The notes under the pieces: model-generated
Seen by the model: the letters and a program-made list of their open reading frames with translations, nothing else
Told to the model about the DNA's origin: nothing
The model's database searches: none
Shown: one piece after another, positions 27,153-37,318 of the stretch
Position numbering within the stretch: position 1 is the first letter of the stretch
How the letters are laid out: every line of letters starts with the position of its first letter
Program-made: the position numbers and the translations under genes
Assembly: GCF_023502345.1 (NCBI RefSeq)
Contig: NZ_JAMFLX010000011.1
Location: 1-64,000 of the forward strand
DNA: 64,000 nucleotides
Origin: Parendozoicomonas callyspongiae
GTDB lineage: Bacteria; Pseudomonadota; Gammaproteobacteria; Pseudomonadales; Endozoicomonadaceae
Reading direction: 5' to 3'

Positions 27153-27860
27153 ATGCCCGAGGTTAAATTGCCGGATAGCTGGAAACACCGGATCCAGGAT
27201 GAGTTCTCCAAGGATTACATGGTGCGTCTGCGATCCTTTCTGGTTGAGCAGAAACAAGCGGGCAAGATGATCTACCCCAGAGGCAGTGAATACTTCCGGG
27301 CCATGGATCTGACTGATTTTGAGAATGTTAAAGTGGTCATCCTCGGTCAAGATCCCTATCACGGGCCTGGTCAGGCTCATGGTTTGAGTTTTTCTGTAAA
27401 ACCTGGCGTTCAGCTGCCACCCTCTTTGGTGAATATCTATAAAGAGCTGCAGGAGGATCTTGGCATTCATCCCGTACGACACGGTTTTCTGGAAAAATGG
27501 GCAAGCCAGGGTGTACTGCTTCTCAACAGTGTACTGACTGTCGAGCATAAGCAAGCTGCATCTCACCAGGGGCAGGGGTGGGAAATGTTCACTGATCGGG
27601 TCATCAGGGAATTGAATGACCACCGCGATCATCTGGTCTTTATTCTTTGGGGTAGTTACGCACAAAGAAAAGGAAGCGTTATTGATATCAGCCGGCACCT
27701 GGTTATCAAATCTCCTCATCCATCTCCCCTTTCGGCTTATCGTGGTTTCTTTGGGAGTCGGCCTTTTTCCCGTGCTAATGACTTTTTAGTGCAAAACGAG
27801 ATGCAGCCAATCAACTGGCAGCTGGATGAAGTTGTGGAACAGGTGGCTGAACCAGCCTAG
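27153..27860 (+). CDS. ung: Uracil-DNA glycosylase, family 1
   Basis: Removes uracil from DNA to start base excision repair. The water-activating loop VILGQDPYHGPGQAHGLSFS, the uracil-binding VLLLNSVLTV and the Leu intercalation loop SPHPSPLSAYRGFFGSRPF are all intact. At 235 residues it is the normal family length. The ATG follows a GGAGTGG sequence. It converges on the DUF1521 operon. Confidence 0.97.
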   Translation: MPEVKLPDSWKHRIQDEFSKDYMVRLRSFLVEQKQAGKMIYPRGSEYFRAMDLTDFENVKVVILGQDPYHGPGQAHGLSFSVKPGVQLPPSLVNIYKELQEDLGIHPVRHGFLEKWASQGVLLLNSVLTVEHKQAASHQGQGWEMFTDRVIRELNDHRDHLVFILWGSYAQRKGSVIDISRHLVIKSPHPSPLSAYRGFFGSRPFSRANDFLVQNEMQPINWQLDEVVEQVAEPA

Positions 27861-27888
27861 AGGGAGTCTTGCTGATCTGGTTAAGCGA

Positions 27889-28194
27889 TTAGATGCGCAG
27901 CTTGCGATTCATAGCTTTGGTTAACTTGCTGCGCTTCTTTTGCTTGGATTTATTGCCTTTCTCAGTAGTAATGTCTTCAGAGTTCTTCAGAAACTCAGAG
28001 AGTTCTTTTTCTGCTTTCTGCCTTTTATCGTTACTGCCGGGAATATGTTCAAGGAACTCCTTACTGGCTCCTTCTTTCAGGCCTATTTCCTTGCGCAGTT
28101 TGCCGATTCTGGCGAGCTCTTTTTCGCCTTCTTTCAGCAGTTTTTCACTCTCAGCCAGAGTTTCATGCAGCGGATTGTTGCTCTCGGTAGCCAT
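27889..28194 (-). CDS. Small charged protein, third gene of the DUF1521 operon
   Basis: A 101-residue, highly charged, helical protein with no recognised domain. The N-terminal half is acidic-helical (LAESEKLLKEGEKELARIGK) and the C-terminus is Lys/Arg-rich (KQKKRSKLTKAMNRKLRI). Its ATG overlaps the stop of the DUF1521 gene by one base (TGATG) with AGGA upstream, so translation is coupled. It might be a partner or chaperone of the upstream product, but type III chaperones are usually acidic and this tail is very basic. Confidence 0.72.
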   Translation of the reverse strand: MATESNNPLHETLAESEKLLKEGEKELARIGKLRKEIGLKEGASKEFLEHIPGSNDKRQKAEKELSEFLKNSEDITTEKGNKSKQKKRSKLTKAMNRKLRI

Positions 28195-29252
28195 CAGATA
28201 TTCCTGATAATTTCCTTGGCCTGGTTGTACTGCTGTTTAAGCACCTGTGAGGCCAGGGAGTTGGTCTGTTCGTATTTACCCGTCAGGGATTGAAGTTTTA
28301 CCATGTCCAGCTGTGACGTACTGGTAAGAGACTCCTGGGTGCTCTTGATTTGCTCATTAAGGTTGCCGATCTCCTCTGGCGTCAGCATTCCTGCGCCACT
28401 GGCGTCATAGACTGTGATGCCTAGTTCATCGAGAAGAGCTTGTTCTTCTGGGGTTAGCAACTGCTGAACTGTTTTGTTTTCTGCAATGGCTTCCTCGTGA
28501 GTCCTTGCTCCCTGTCCCTCAGTGAGGTTCTTGAAGTCTCCGGAAATCTCTTCACCATCAAAATTCCAGTCATCGATTTGGTCACCCATTTTGAAGATGT
28601 ATCCATCGTTGGTATCCGCATCCAATGCAGCACCGTTGAGTGTAGGTTGACCAATCTGGGGGGTGTTATCGGCAATGCCTGTGACTTCAATCGATTGGTT
28701 ACCTTTGGTGATTGTCAGGGTGTCTGAATAGACATTCTTGTCTGTCCGGCCTTTGTCTATCGTGCCAACGGTGATTTTTGTACCATCATCTAGCACAAAA
28801 GTGGCGTCTTCCTGAAAGTCCCAATCTTTATTACCCCCTCTATCATGTTCGTTTACATGAGGGTCGCCCCAGACGGTTGTTTTGTTACCGTTCGCATCCA
28901 CGAGAGAAAAGCTTTCGTCTTCACTGTGGATTTGAATCTTGTAGCCATTGTCCAGGGCGATTTCTTTCGGGTCAGCATCGTGATTAACAGTCCAGGTATT
29001 TTCACTGACCGCTGTTGTATTGATTTTATGGTTGTTCAGTTTGGACTGAATCTCGTTCAGTTGACGGATTTGTTCGTTTTTCTTGTGAACCTGACCGATC
29101 TGGTCACGAATCTGCTTATCAAGAATGTCAGAGCGTTCCAGCATAACAAGCATGTTCAGGTCACCGATACTGAGGGACTGATCATTGAGATCAACTCCCT
29201 GTAAACTGGCTGTCTGCTGTACGCCACCTACACCACCGTTAATCTGTGCCAT
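28194..29252 (-). CDS. DUF1521 (metal-inducible autocleavage) protein, putative type III substrate
   Basis: The 352-residue product has a DUF1521 domain at about residues 85-235. It includes NGYKIQIHSEDESFSLVDA, then WGDPHVNEHDRGG with Asp130-Pro131, and FVLDDGTKITVGT. In Bradyrhizobium NopE1, a type III secreted protein of this family, the domain cuts itself at the Asp-Pro bond of a GDPHVD motif when calcium or other metals bind. The site is conserved here, with Asn replacing the final Asp. An N-terminal helical region (30-75) and a C-terminal helix (LDMVKLQSLTGKYEQTNSL) flank the domain. The latter recalls type III filament or translocator tails, a weak resemblance. There is no signal peptide, which fits a non-Sec route. 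GAGG lies eight bases before the ATG. It is the middle gene of a three-gene operon. Confidence 0.88.
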   Translation of the reverse strand: MAQINGGVGGVQQTASLQGVDLNDQSLSIGDLNMLVMLERSDILDKQIRDQIGQVHKKNEQIRQLNEIQSKLNNHKINTTAVSENTWTVNHDADPKEIALDNGYKIQIHSEDESFSLVDANGNKTTVWGDPHVNEHDRGGNKDWDFQEDATFVLDDGTKITVGTIDKGRTDKNVYSDTLTITKGNQSIEVTGIADNTPQIGQPTLNGAALDADTNDGYIFKMGDQIDDWNFDGEEISGDFKNLTEGQGARTHEEAIAENKTVQQLLTPEEQALLDELGITVYDASGAGMLTPEEIGNLNEQIKSTQESLTSTSQLDMVKLQSLTGKYEQTNSLASQVLKQQYNQAKEIIRNI

Positions 29253-29267
29253 ATGTCAGCCTCTCGT

Positions 29268-29651
29268 TTAAATAAATCCGCCGCGACTTTTTTTCTTCTT
29301 GCGCGCGGTGGTTTTGGTGGTTGGTGTTTTGGTCCAGGGATCCTGCCGCCGGGCCTTACGTTCGGCCCTGATGTCCTTCCTTTTACTCATAACAGCAGTC
29401 TTTACTTCATTTTTTACTTCGTTTTTCCACTGTTTCATGTCATCTACAACCTGCTGAACATCTTCTTCTGAACCCAGCTTCATACTGACAGCTTTCTTCA
29501 AAAGGCCTGGCTCGAAATCCAGTTCTTCCTTGATCTTGCTGAATACGTTCAGCTCTTTTTTGGACTTCGCAATCAGCTCATCCATTTGGTCACAGAGAAT
29601 CACGGATCTGGATTTGGTCTTCTTGCGATTCATCGTGGTCGAGACAGGCAT
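29268..29651 (-). CDS. Small basic protein, first gene of the DUF1521 operon
   Basis: A 127-residue protein, helical in the middle (LDFEPGLLKKAVSMKLGSEE) with a strongly basic end (RKDIRAERKARRQDP and ARKKKKSRGG). AGGAG is eight bases before the ATG, a strong start. The DUF1521 gene begins 15 bases after its stop. No domain is recognised. The basic tail could bind nucleic acid or acidic partners. Its charge layout resembles the small gene at 62042-62329. Confidence 0.72.
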   Translation of the reverse strand: MPVSTTMNRKKTKSRSVILCDQMDELIAKSKKELNVFSKIKEELDFEPGLLKKAVSMKLGSEEDVQQVVDDMKQWKNEVKNEVKTAVMSKRKDIRAERKARRQDPWTKTPTTKTTARKKKKSRGGFI

Positions 29652-29798
29652 AGCGTCGCTCCTGCTATGGAGGTTCTTCTTATGTCATCGTGAGATATTT
29701 GTGACTCTTTAGGTGAGTGGTTTATTCAGACCTTGAAAGATGGCTAAGGGGCTGGCCTAATGGCACGACTTCATCATCAGTATGAGAAGGCCTGAGAA

Positions 29799-30917
29799 AT
29801 GACAAAAAAATGTCAGGTTGATTTTCAAACGTATTCATCCCGTTCCGGTCATGTTATCGGCAGAGCTACGCTGAATGCTGAATCATCACTTAATGCTTTA
29901 ACTCTGGATATGATTCAGGGGCTGTATGAGCAGCTTCAGGAATGGCGGGATGATGGCTCAGTGGTCGCCATTATTCTGGATGGCGCTGGTGAAAAAGCTT
30001 TCTGTGCTGGTGGGGATATTCGCAGGTTGCACCAGTCTGTACTGGGTAGTGATCATGGCCCCAATGAATATGGTGAAACCTTTTTTGCCAGTGAGTACCG
30101 TCTTGACTACCTGATTCACACATTTCCAAAACCCATAGTTTGCTGGGGGGCTGGGATCGTTATGGGTGGCGGTATTGGGTTAATGGCTGGCGCTTCTCAC
30201 AGGGTTGTTACAACGAGTTCAAAGCTGGCTATGCCGGAAGTCTCCATCGGTTTATTCCCTGATGTTGGTGGCAGCTGGATTCTTGGCAGAATGCCGGGCA
30301 GAACAGGCCTTTTCCTTGGTCTGACAGGTACACGAATCAATGCAGCAGATGCAATGTTTACGGGACTTGCTGATCGCTATCTGGCAGATGGTTCATTATC
30401 TGACGTTATTGAACAGTTCAAGGCTGTGAGCTGGGCTGGCCAAGGGCGAGAAGATTATCTGAGAATTGATGTTGCTCTTCGCCAGATTGAAGAACAGCAG
30501 GATAATGTTTTGCCAGCTTCTCTTGTCCGGGAATCTTTTGATGTTATTCAGAAAGTGACTGATGCAGGCTCACCCATGGAGATCCTTAGCAAGATTCAAT
30601 CTCAGGATGGTGATTTCTGGCAAAGAGCAGCTGCGGGTCTTGAAAAGGGGTGCCCTCTAACCGCATGGCTTGTGATGCATCAGATTCAAAAGGCTCGCCA
30701 CCTTTCTTTGGCTGATGTTTTTCGTCAGGAATTGAATATGGCCGTTCATTGCCTGAGAGGAGGGAATTTTGCCGAAGGAGTAAGAGCGCTGTTGCTTGAG
30801 AGGGGTTCCAGCCCTCAATGGGTTCCGGCATCACTGGTTGATGTTTCGCCAAAGACCGTTGAGGAATATTTTCATTCACTCTGGCCCTCCGAAAAGCACC
30901 CGCTAGGTGATTTATAA
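29799..30917 (+). CDS. Enoyl-CoA hydratase/isomerase family, 3-hydroxyisobutyryl-CoA hydrolase-like
   Basis: A crotonase-fold enzyme of 372 residues. The oxyanion-hole regions are visible in KAFCAGGDIRRLHQ and GAGIVMGGGIGLMAGASHRV, and PEVSIGLFPDVGGSWIL carries the acidic residue. The length and the FPDVGGS block fit the 3-hydroxyisobutyryl-CoA hydrolase subgroup (valine breakdown) rather than a 260-residue enoyl-CoA hydratase. No other valine-degradation genes are nearby, so the substrate remains uncertain. It is followed by the hybrid kinase after 93 bases, probably a separate unit. Confidence 0.88.
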   Translation: MTKKCQVDFQTYSSRSGHVIGRATLNAESSLNALTLDMIQGLYEQLQEWRDDGSVVAIILDGAGEKAFCAGGDIRRLHQSVLGSDHGPNEYGETFFASEYRLDYLIHTFPKPIVCWGAGIVMGGGIGLMAGASHRVVTTSSKLAMPEVSIGLFPDVGGSWILGRMPGRTGLFLGLTGTRINAADAMFTGLADRYLADGSLSDVIEQFKAVSWAGQGREDYLRIDVALRQIEEQQDNVLPASLVRESFDVIQKVTDAGSPMEILSKIQSQDGDFWQRAAAGLEKGCPLTAWLVMHQIQKARHLSLADVFRQELNMAVHCLRGGNFAEGVRALLLERGSSPQWVPASLVDVSPKTVEEYFHSLWPSEKHPLGDL

Positions 30918-31010
30918 GTTGTTTGCAGGTGTAATTGATCTCAGTAGCGATAGTTATCGAATCTTTCATATACACTTGCGCCCTGCAGTACTGACCAGAT
31001 TTTTTCCTTA

Positions 31011-34000
31011 ATGAGAATTTATACAGAGCAGGTGGCTGACAAGGCCAGCCTGCTGTCTTTATCGAACCTGATAAAAGGCTGTTTCTTTGTGATCTTCAGC
31101 CTTGCTGTCAGCGTTGGAGCAGTTCATGCCTCAGCGACAGATTCACGTGATTCCGATGGCTCGACCGGGCAGTTTACAGATTCCAAAATTGTTGACTTAA
31201 ATAGCAATGTGCTGACTTCAGAAATTCAGTTGACACCACAGGAAAGGAGCTGGCTGGAAAGACATCCAGTTATTCGCGTGGTGCTGGAAAAAAGTTTACC
31301 ACCTGTGCAATTTATCAATGATGATGACCAGATGGATGGTATCGCTGTTGATTATCTTCAATTGATAGAAGAACGCCTAGATGTCAATTTTTCCTTTGAA
31401 GTCAGTGATGATGCCGATGACAGTCTCAAGCGGCTGCTGAATGAAGAGGCAGATATTGCTCCCATTATGATGGTGGGGGATAGAGGTGGGCAGCAGTTCG
31501 GTTTCAGTAATGTCTTGATCAGTATTCCATCGGTTGTTGTTACCCGCGATGTTGAAGAACAGGCACGCAGTATCCCCAAATTACAGGGACGTCGAATAGC
31601 TGTTCTTCCTGGAGATCAGTCCATTGGCTATTTCCGTGAGCAATATCCGGGTATTGAGCTGGTTCAGGCTAAAACGGCTGCACAGGCTTTGCACGACGTT
31701 TCCTATGGGCTGGTTGATGCCTATATCCTGAACCTGTCTTCGGCCAGCTATCTGATTGACCAGCTGAGTTATTCCAACCTGCATATGGATGGTGATAACG
31801 GCTACGTATTCAGTTTGCGACTGGCAACAACAGAAAGCTCCCAGATTCTTGCCGGAATTTTGAATAAGGCCATTCTTTCTCTCTCTGTTGATGAGCGTCA
31901 GAGCATTCATGACCGTTGGATCAATGTGAAAATGGTGCCATGGCAGCTACAGAAGAGTGCTGTTATTGGCCTTGTTCTGGTACTGATCACGCTATTGTTG
32001 ATAGTGTACTGGAACCGACGTCTTGCCAGAGAAATCTCCGAGCGTCAGAGAGTTGAGGCTGTTCTTCTTGGAAGGGCAGAAAGTGACCGGGTGCTGAGCT
32101 CCATAACCCGGCAGTTTATGGATTGCTCTCTGGATGTTGCCGTACGTGAGACCCTGCAGACTTTAACTGTATTCCAGCGCTCTCAGTACACCTGGGTAGT
32201 CATGCTGGATGGTGAAGAAAACAGGGTCTCAATTCCGTGGATTGGCGGTGGGGAGACAACACCAAAGCTTCATTCTCAGCTTATGACTCTGGCGGATATA
32301 GATTACTCCACCCTCTGGAGTTCTTTGCTGAAGGGAAATGTCAGCCAGGTCCGGACTGAACAGCTGGATCAAATGGAATACCCAGATTTCCTGAAAATTC
32401 TTCAGGGAATGGGAGGGCGCTCCATTATCTATGTGCCGATGTTGCTCTCCGGTCAGGTAGTTGGCTGTCTGGCCCAGGTCAGTGGGCATGAGCGTGTCTG
32501 GAGTGCAGATGAAGTTATGCTGCTGCGCCGGGCCGCAGAGCTGATTGCGATCAGTTCATCCCGCAAGAATGCTGAGGAGGCTTTGCGCAAAAGTGAAGAG
32601 CGTTATCAGCTGGCAATGGAAGCTGCTTCTGATGGCTTGTGGGACTGGGATCTGCCGGCAGATCGCATTTATTACAGTACCCGATCCATGGAAATTCTTG
32701 GCTACAGACCCGGGGATATTCCTGGCAGCGGGGAAAGCTGGAGACGCTTGCTGCACCCTGAGGACCGTGAAGAGACAATGCGTTACCTCCACAGGGTCTT
32801 CGAGCGGAGTTCGGAACCCTTTCAGCTGGTTTGCCGCCTTCTGTGCAAGGATGGTAACTATGCCACGTTGCGATTGAAAGGTAAGGTCATCTCCCGGGAC
32901 AGAGATGGGGCACCATTGCGGGCTATCGGCACCATTATTGATATTACCGAGCAGCGGAAGTGGGAAAAAGAGCTAGCCATGGCCCGCTTCTCCCTGGACA
33001 GCGGTGGTGACCAGGTGCACTGGTTGCGAAAGGATGGTACCCATAAATATGCCAACGAATCTGCTGCCCGCGCCTTGGGATACAGCCGCCAGACCCTGAT
33101 GGAACTGAGCGTAATGGATATCAACCCGGATCAGGATAAAGAGGGTTGGGATCAGTTCTGGGAGCAGCTGAAATGCATGGGGGTCTGCACCTATGAAACA
33201 TTGCGAAAAACCAGCAGTGGTGAAGTGTTCCCAGTAGAAATTACCGCTAACTATATGGAATATGAAGGCGAGGGCTTTATGTTTGCAACTTGCCGGAATA
33301 TCGCTGAACGCAAGGCCCAGGAAGAAGCGCTGCGGCAGGCGAAAGAAGCTGCAGATAAGGCCAGTCAGGCCAAGAGTGACTTCCTGGCCAATATGAGTCA
33401 TGAAATCAGAACGCCGATGAATGCCATTATTGGTATGAGTCAGCTGGTTCTTGAGACCGGTCTCAACTCTGTACAGAAGGATTACATCACCAAGGTCTGT
33501 AATGCGGCTGATACCCTGCTGGGTATCATCAATGACATTCTCGACTTTTCCAAAATTGAAGCCGGCAAGCTGGTTCTTGAAGACGCACCTTTCAGTCTTT
33601 CCAAAGTGCTGGATAACCTTTACGGAATGGTCGCGATTCAGGCCCGAAACAAAGACATTGGTTTCTATATTCATCAGACTTCGGATATTCCGGAATGGCT
33701 TGAAGGTGATTCCCTGCGGCTGGGCCAGATACTGCTGAACCTGGTCTATAACGCCATCAAGTTCACACCTCATGGTGAGGTAAATGTCCGTGTTCAGTTG
33801 ATGTATCTGACGGATTCCAGGGTGCGACTGGGTTTTGCTGTTGAAGATACTGGCATCGGTATCAGTCAGGATCAGCAATCCTTGTTGTTTGAATCTTTCT
33901 CCCAGGTAGATAGCTCGACCACGCGTCGTTTCGGAGGCACCGGACTTGGGCTGGCTATCTGCAAGCGCCTGGTGAAGCTTATGGGAGGTTCGATCCGGGT

Positions 34001-35159
34001 TGAGTCATGGCCAGGCAAAGGAAGTTGTTTCTTCTTCGAGGTTGAGCTGAAGACTTCCGAGCCGCCTGAAATGGTTTCTGAGCACTTACTGGGTTCTTTT
34101 CATTTGATTGAAGGGCACCGTCGTATTCTCCTGGTGGAGGATAATGAGGTAAACCAGCAGGTTGCGATGGCACTTCTGGAAAAGCTTGGGGCTGATGTTG
34201 AGGTTGCAGGAAATGGCCGGGAAGCGCTTGAGAGAGTTTCCCAGGAGAAGTTCGACCTGGTGTTTATGGATATTCAAATGCCGGAAGTGGACGGTTACAG
34301 CGCAGCCAGGGCGATCAGGCAGCTACCGGATTGCGTAAGTTTGCCGGTTGTCGCTATGACAGCTCATGCCATGGCCGATGACCGAAACCGCTGTATTGCC
34401 GCAGGTATGAATGACCATATTGCCAAACCTCTGGTGGTCGATGAGCTGAAAGCTGTACTGGCTCGTTACCTGCCAATGGTTGAGGGCGGAGACTTGCTGC
34501 CCACTGAGCCAGCTGCTCCAGAGCCAGTAAGCCATCTTCCTGATCAGCTGCCGGGAATTGAAACCAGACTGGGGTTGCAGAGGGTACTTGGTGATCAAAA
34601 TCTCTATCTTAAACTGCTGGCGAGATTTTACCGGGACTATGCCGGTACGATTGATGATGTCCGCATAGCTCTCGAAAGAAATGACTATGACAAGCTGCGT
34701 TTTATAGCCCATAGCCTGAAAGGTGTTGCCGGTACTTTGGGAGCAACCAGAGTTGAGGTGGCGGCTTCTGCAGTCGAAAAACTGGCCAGGATTTCTGCTG
34801 GTAACGATATTCTTGAACCTGTCAGCCGCCTGGCCAAAGAGTTTGATCTGGTTATGAACAGCCTGGCCTCGCTTAAGGTGGAGACTCTTGAGTCAGCTCA
34901 CCAGAGTGACTCTCTGGAAAGCCTGGAGGACAACGAAAACGCATACGATCTTGTTCTAGAGATGGAGCAGCAGTTGCAGTATGGCGATGCGGCAGCTTTG
35001 ACGACATTCCCGAAACTGTCTAAAGCAGTTGGGGAACCCTGCAGGCAGATAGTCGAGAGGTTGGATAACAGCCTCGCAGAATTTGACTACGAGGCGTCTC
35101 TGGAAGCTGTCGCCGAACTTAAGGCTGAGCTTGAAGTGCAGGCAGTTGAGTCCGCTTAA
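31011..35159 (+). CDS. BvgS-like hybrid sensor histidine kinase
   Basis: A 1382-residue unorthodox phosphorelay kinase. Order: N-terminal membrane segment (about 20-40), a periplasmic solute-binding-type sensor (about 85-300, opening [21 protein letters not shown]), a membrane helix near 318-338 ([18 protein letters not shown]), a GAF-like region, two PAS domains, HisKA with His797 in [18 protein letters not shown], HATPase with [10 protein letters not shown], a receiver with Asp1087 in [13 protein letters not shown], and an HPt domain with His1234 in [13 protein letters not shown]. The layout matches EvgS/BvgS kinases that sense small molecules. No response regulator gene lies beside it, so it is an orphan. 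Its stop overlaps the convergent ygfZ stop by four bases. Confidence 0.94.
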   Translation: MRIYTEQVADKASLLSLSNLIKGCFFVIFSLAVSVGAVHASATDSRDSDGSTGQFTDSKIVDLNSNVLTSEIQLTPQERSWLERHPVIRVVLEKSLPPVQFINDDDQMDGIAVDYLQLIEERLDVNFSFEVSDDADDSLKRLLNEEADIAPIMMVGDRGGQQFGFSNVLISIPSVVVTRDVEEQARSIPKLQGRRIAVLPGDQSIGYFREQYPGIELVQAKTAAQALHDVSYGLVDAYILNLSSASYLIDQLSYSNLHMDGDNGYVFSLRLATTESSQILAGILNKAILSLSVDERQSIHDRWINVKMVPWQLQKSAVIGLVLVLITLLLIVYWNRRLAREISERQRVEAVLLGRAESDRVLSSITRQFMDCSLDVAVRETLQTLTVFQRSQYTWVVMLDGEENRVSIPWIGGGETTPKLHSQLMTLADIDYSTLWSSLLKGNVSQVRTEQLDQMEYPDFLKILQGMGGRSIIYVPMLLSGQVVGCLAQVSGHERVWSADEVMLLRRAAELIAISSSRKNAEEALRKSEERYQLAMEAASDGLWDWDLPADRIYYSTRSMEILGYRPGDIPGSGESWRRLLHPEDREETMRYLHRVFERSSEPFQLVCRLLCKDGNYATLRLKGKVISRDRDGAPLRAIGTIIDITEQRKWEKELAMARFSLDSGGDQVHWLRKDGTHKYANESAARALGYSRQTLMELSVMDINPDQDKEGWDQFWEQLKCMGVCTYETLRKTSSGEVFPVEITANYMEYEGEGFMFATCRNIAERKAQEEALRQAKEAADKASQAKSDFLANMSHEIRTPMNAIIGMSQLVLETGLNSVQKDYITKVCNAADTLLGIINDILDFSKIEAGKLVLEDAPFSLSKVLDNLYGMVAIQARNKDIGFYIHQTSDIPEWLEGDSLRLGQILLNLVYNAIKFTPHGEVNVRVQLMYLTDSRVRLGFAVEDTGIGISQDQQSLLFESFSQVDSSTTRRFGGTGLGLAICKRLVKLMGGSIRVESWPGKGSCFFFEVELKTSEPPEMVSEHLLGSFHLIEGHRRILLVEDNEVNQQVAMALLEKLGADVEVAGNGREALERVSQEKFDLVFMDIQMPEVDGYSAARAIRQLPDCVSLPVVAMTAHAMADDRNRCIAAGMNDHIAKPLVVDELKAVLARYLPMVEGGDLLPTEPAAPEPVSHLPDQLPGIETRLGLQRVLGDQNLYLKLLARFYRDYAGTIDDVRIALERNDYDKLRFIAHSLKGVAGTLGATRVEVAASAVEKLARISAGNDILEPVSRLAKEFDLVMNSLASLKVETLESAHQSDSLESLEDNENAYDLVLEMEQQLQYGDAAALTTFPKLSKAVGEPCRQIVERLDNSLAEFDYEASLEAVAELKAELEVQAVESA

Positions 35160-36097
35160 ACTTCGTAAGGAAGTGCTTGCAGGTTCAGGGTGGAACCTGA
35201 ATCTGCAAGTGATAATGAACCTTCTTCCAGATCAGAGCTGCGCACGACGGCAAGAAGTTCTACCTTTTCTTTGGTCTGTAAGGCTGTGACCACTTCTCCA
35301 CTCTTGCTGCCATTGCTATTCATAACAGCAGCACCAGTCTCCGGAACCTGATTTCCGTCCAAGGTAAAACGGTATAAGTGGCTCTTCAGTTTGCCCAGAT
35401 ATTTCATGCGGGCGACGATTTCCTGACCGGTATAACACCCTTTGCTGAAGGAGATTCCTTCCAGTGCTTGCCAGTTGAGGTGCTGAGGGATATAGGTTTC
35501 CCGAGTGGCTTCGGTGACCCAGGCAACACCGTCCAGAATATCCTGCAGGTGCCAGTCTTCAATTGGGCCGAGCTCAGTTTTATCTTGCAGCTGTTCAAGA
35601 AGAAGTTGTTCAGAATCAGGGTTTACCCAGATCTCATAACGACTGCTGTGGCCGGGCACAGCATGAATAAAGCCGTTGTTCCAGCTGATAAAAGATGGGC
35701 CGTCTGGAGCGGATATCCCGGTCAGTGAGGTGATGCATTCGCCGGCATTCTCACCCTTAAGACCAAAGCGAATCCACTGGTCAGATGTCTCGTTGATGGA
35801 AAGGGTTCTGTAGAATGCAGCGTACTTGCCCAGGTGTGCTTTCAAGGCATCCAGCTGGCTATCAGGAAGGCTGATGGTCAGGTTGTCGCCAAATGCAAAA
35901 ATCTTGAAGTTGGCAACCATTCTCCCTTTTGCAGTGCAGCAGGCTCCCAGGGTGTATTGACCATCCTGCAGCTTCTCAACATCGCAGGTCAGTTGTCCCT
36001 GCAGGAATTTGCGGTTTTCCTGACCTTCAAAAGTCAGTAGTCGTTCATGTCCCAGTCGGGTCAGTGCCAGAGCAGGTGTGTCAGTCATTGGAAACAT
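35156..36097 (-). CDS. ygfZ: tRNA-modifying/Fe-S protein YgfZ
   Basis: Folate-binding YgfZ supports assembly or repair of Fe-S enzymes, including MiaB. The signature KGCYTGQEIVARMKYLGK is complete, with its redox-sensitive Cys. Earlier blocks are LLTFEGQENRKFLQGQLT and YTLGACCTAKGRMVA, as in aminomethyltransferase-fold relatives. I place the start at the ATG at 36097 (MFPMTDTPALAL), which has AGGA six bases upstream, giving 313 residues; the frame is open to 36154. It is divergent from sdhE, a common arrangement in which both genes serve Fe-S and flavin enzyme maturation. Confidence 0.93.
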   Translation of the reverse strand: MFPMTDTPALALTRLGHERLLTFEGQENRKFLQGQLTCDVEKLQDGQYTLGACCTAKGRMVANFKIFAFGDNLTISLPDSQLDALKAHLGKYAAFYRTLSINETSDQWIRFGLKGENAGECITSLTGISAPDGPSFISWNNGFIHAVPGHSSRYEIWVNPDSEQLLLEQLQDKTELGPIEDWHLQDILDGVAWVTEATRETYIPQHLNWQALEGISFSKGCYTGQEIVARMKYLGKLKSHLYRFTLDGNQVPETGAAVMNSNGSKSGEVVTALQTKEKVELLAVVRSSDLEEGSLSLADSGSTLNLQALPYEV

Positions 36098-36227
36098 CAA
36101 TGTCCTGGTTGATTGATTTGGCCATGATAGAGGATTTGTCGCTGTTAGTCTCAATCCTTGCCGCCCGCAGTGTCATCTCTATAATGGATAACCTGATAAT
36201 ACCCATAACAAAAGGGATGGATGAATT

Positions 36228-36494
36228 ATGACAACACAGGAAGAGCTGAACCGGTTGTTCTGGCACAGTCGGAGGGGGATGCTTGAGCTGGATGTGTTGC
36301 TTGTACCTTTTTCCCGAGAGGTTTATCCAGCTCTCAGTCAGGCTGAGCAAAAAAGTTATCAGGAGCTTCTAGCCTGCGAAGATGCCGATCTGTTTGTCTG
36401 GTTTATGGAAAAGGAAGTTCCAGACGATCCCCGTATTGCTTCTATGGTTTCCCTGGTTCTTGAGCGTGCACGAAGCCTCCCTGCCGTCCATTAA
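36228..36494 (+). CDS. sdhE: FAD assembly factor SdhE
   Basis: Small protein that promotes covalent flavinylation of SdhA in succinate dehydrogenase. The family signature RRGMLELDVLLVPF is complete and the 88-residue length is typical. GGATGGATG precedes the ATG. It is paired with ygfX downstream, with which it overlaps, and divergent from ygfZ. Confidence 0.96.
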   Translation: MTTQEELNRLFWHSRRGMLELDVLLVPFSREVYPALSQAEQKSYQELLACEDADLFVWFMEKEVPDDPRIASMVSLVLERARSLPAVH

Positions 36495-36903
36495 TCTTCA
36501 ACTGGGCCAATCTGTTTACTGGTTGCGATTGGCCCTTGCCGTTCATGTTTCAGCTGGTCTTTTTCCTCTTTTTTCTGCTGGAGGGCTGTGGTTCATCCTC
36601 CTTTGGCCTCTGCTTGTCCTTTCGTTTATAACACTTGCCCGCCGGGATTACTGGAGAGAAAGCGATACGGCTGTGACGTCATTGCGTTATTACCGTAACA
36701 GCTGGCGGCTACATAGCCGAAAAGGATGGATAGAAGCTGAGCTGACAGGCGAGCGGCTTGTAATCCCTTTCCTGACCATTCTTCGATTTCAGGAAAAAAG
36801 TTTAAGCGGTGGCAAGAGAAAATGGACCGTCGTCATTTTTAGAGATGCCGTTCATGATGAACCTTATAGACAGCTCAGGGTTTACCTGCTGTTGCATAGT
36901 TAA
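36466..36903 (+). CDS. ygfX: YgfX-family membrane protein
   Basis: Small inner-membrane protein of the YgfX (DUF1434) type that usually follows sdhE; in E. coli it has been described as the toxin CptA acting on cytoskeletal proteins, and the role elsewhere is uncertain. Two membrane helices close together (WLRLALAVHVSAGLFPLF and LWFILLWPLLVLSFITL) precede a beta-rich cytoplasmic part (RNSWRLHSRKGWIEAELTG). I suggest the GTG at 36466, overlapping the end of sdhE by 29 bases. The frame is open from 36382 and the start is uncertain. Confidence 0.82.
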   Translation: MHEASLPSINLQLGQSVYWLRLALAVHVSAGLFPLFSAGGLWFILLWPLLVLSFITLARRDYWRESDTAVTSLRYYRNSWRLHSRKGWIEAELTGERLVIPFLTILRFQEKSLSGGKRKWTVVIFRDAVHDEPYRQLRVYLLLHS

Positions 36904-37318
36904 ACAAGAGACTGCAATCATGTGAGGAACACAGGTTGCTGCATGAGGGTCAATATTGGTCAAGATCATGGTGAATGAGTCCATTCAGGGCATTGTAAAG
37001 AAATGGCATAACTAAACCGTTCAATGATTCGATTGCTTTATAGGATGTTTGCTAGAGTAAAATTTAGGGCTGACATGCACTCGGGAAAATAATTTGTAGT
37101 CCTTCTTTGTTTTCCTGGTTTTATTTCTGAAAAATGCCCCCAAATTGCTGTCAGTAGAGGCGTAAAATGCCTCAGAAGGAACCTGATTTTTTAACCTCTT
37201 GAAAAAAATGAAAAAATTTATGGAACTTTTTGTTAGCTCTACTGTCATAAGTGTCAGATCGGGGCAAATGCTTTTTGGCCTAGGCTATCAAGCTGGCCAG
37301 AAACATTGAGGGCAGCAT
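36904..37318 (+). promoter_or_regulatory. Upstream region of the sigma-E operon with a sigma-E-type promoter
   Basis: The 415-base gap before rpoE has no convincing gene. It contains GAACTT (37223-37228), 16 bases, then TCATAA (37245-37250), a fair match to the sigma-E/AlgU consensus (GAACTT, N16-17, TCTGA). This fits autoregulation of the operon. nadB, which lies divergently from algU in Pseudomonas, is not present here. Confidence 0.55.

Noticed and set aside
37021-37248. 75-codon minus-strand open frame upstream of rpoE
   Set aside because: It runs through the sigma-E-type promoter and looks like AT-rich non-coding sequence.
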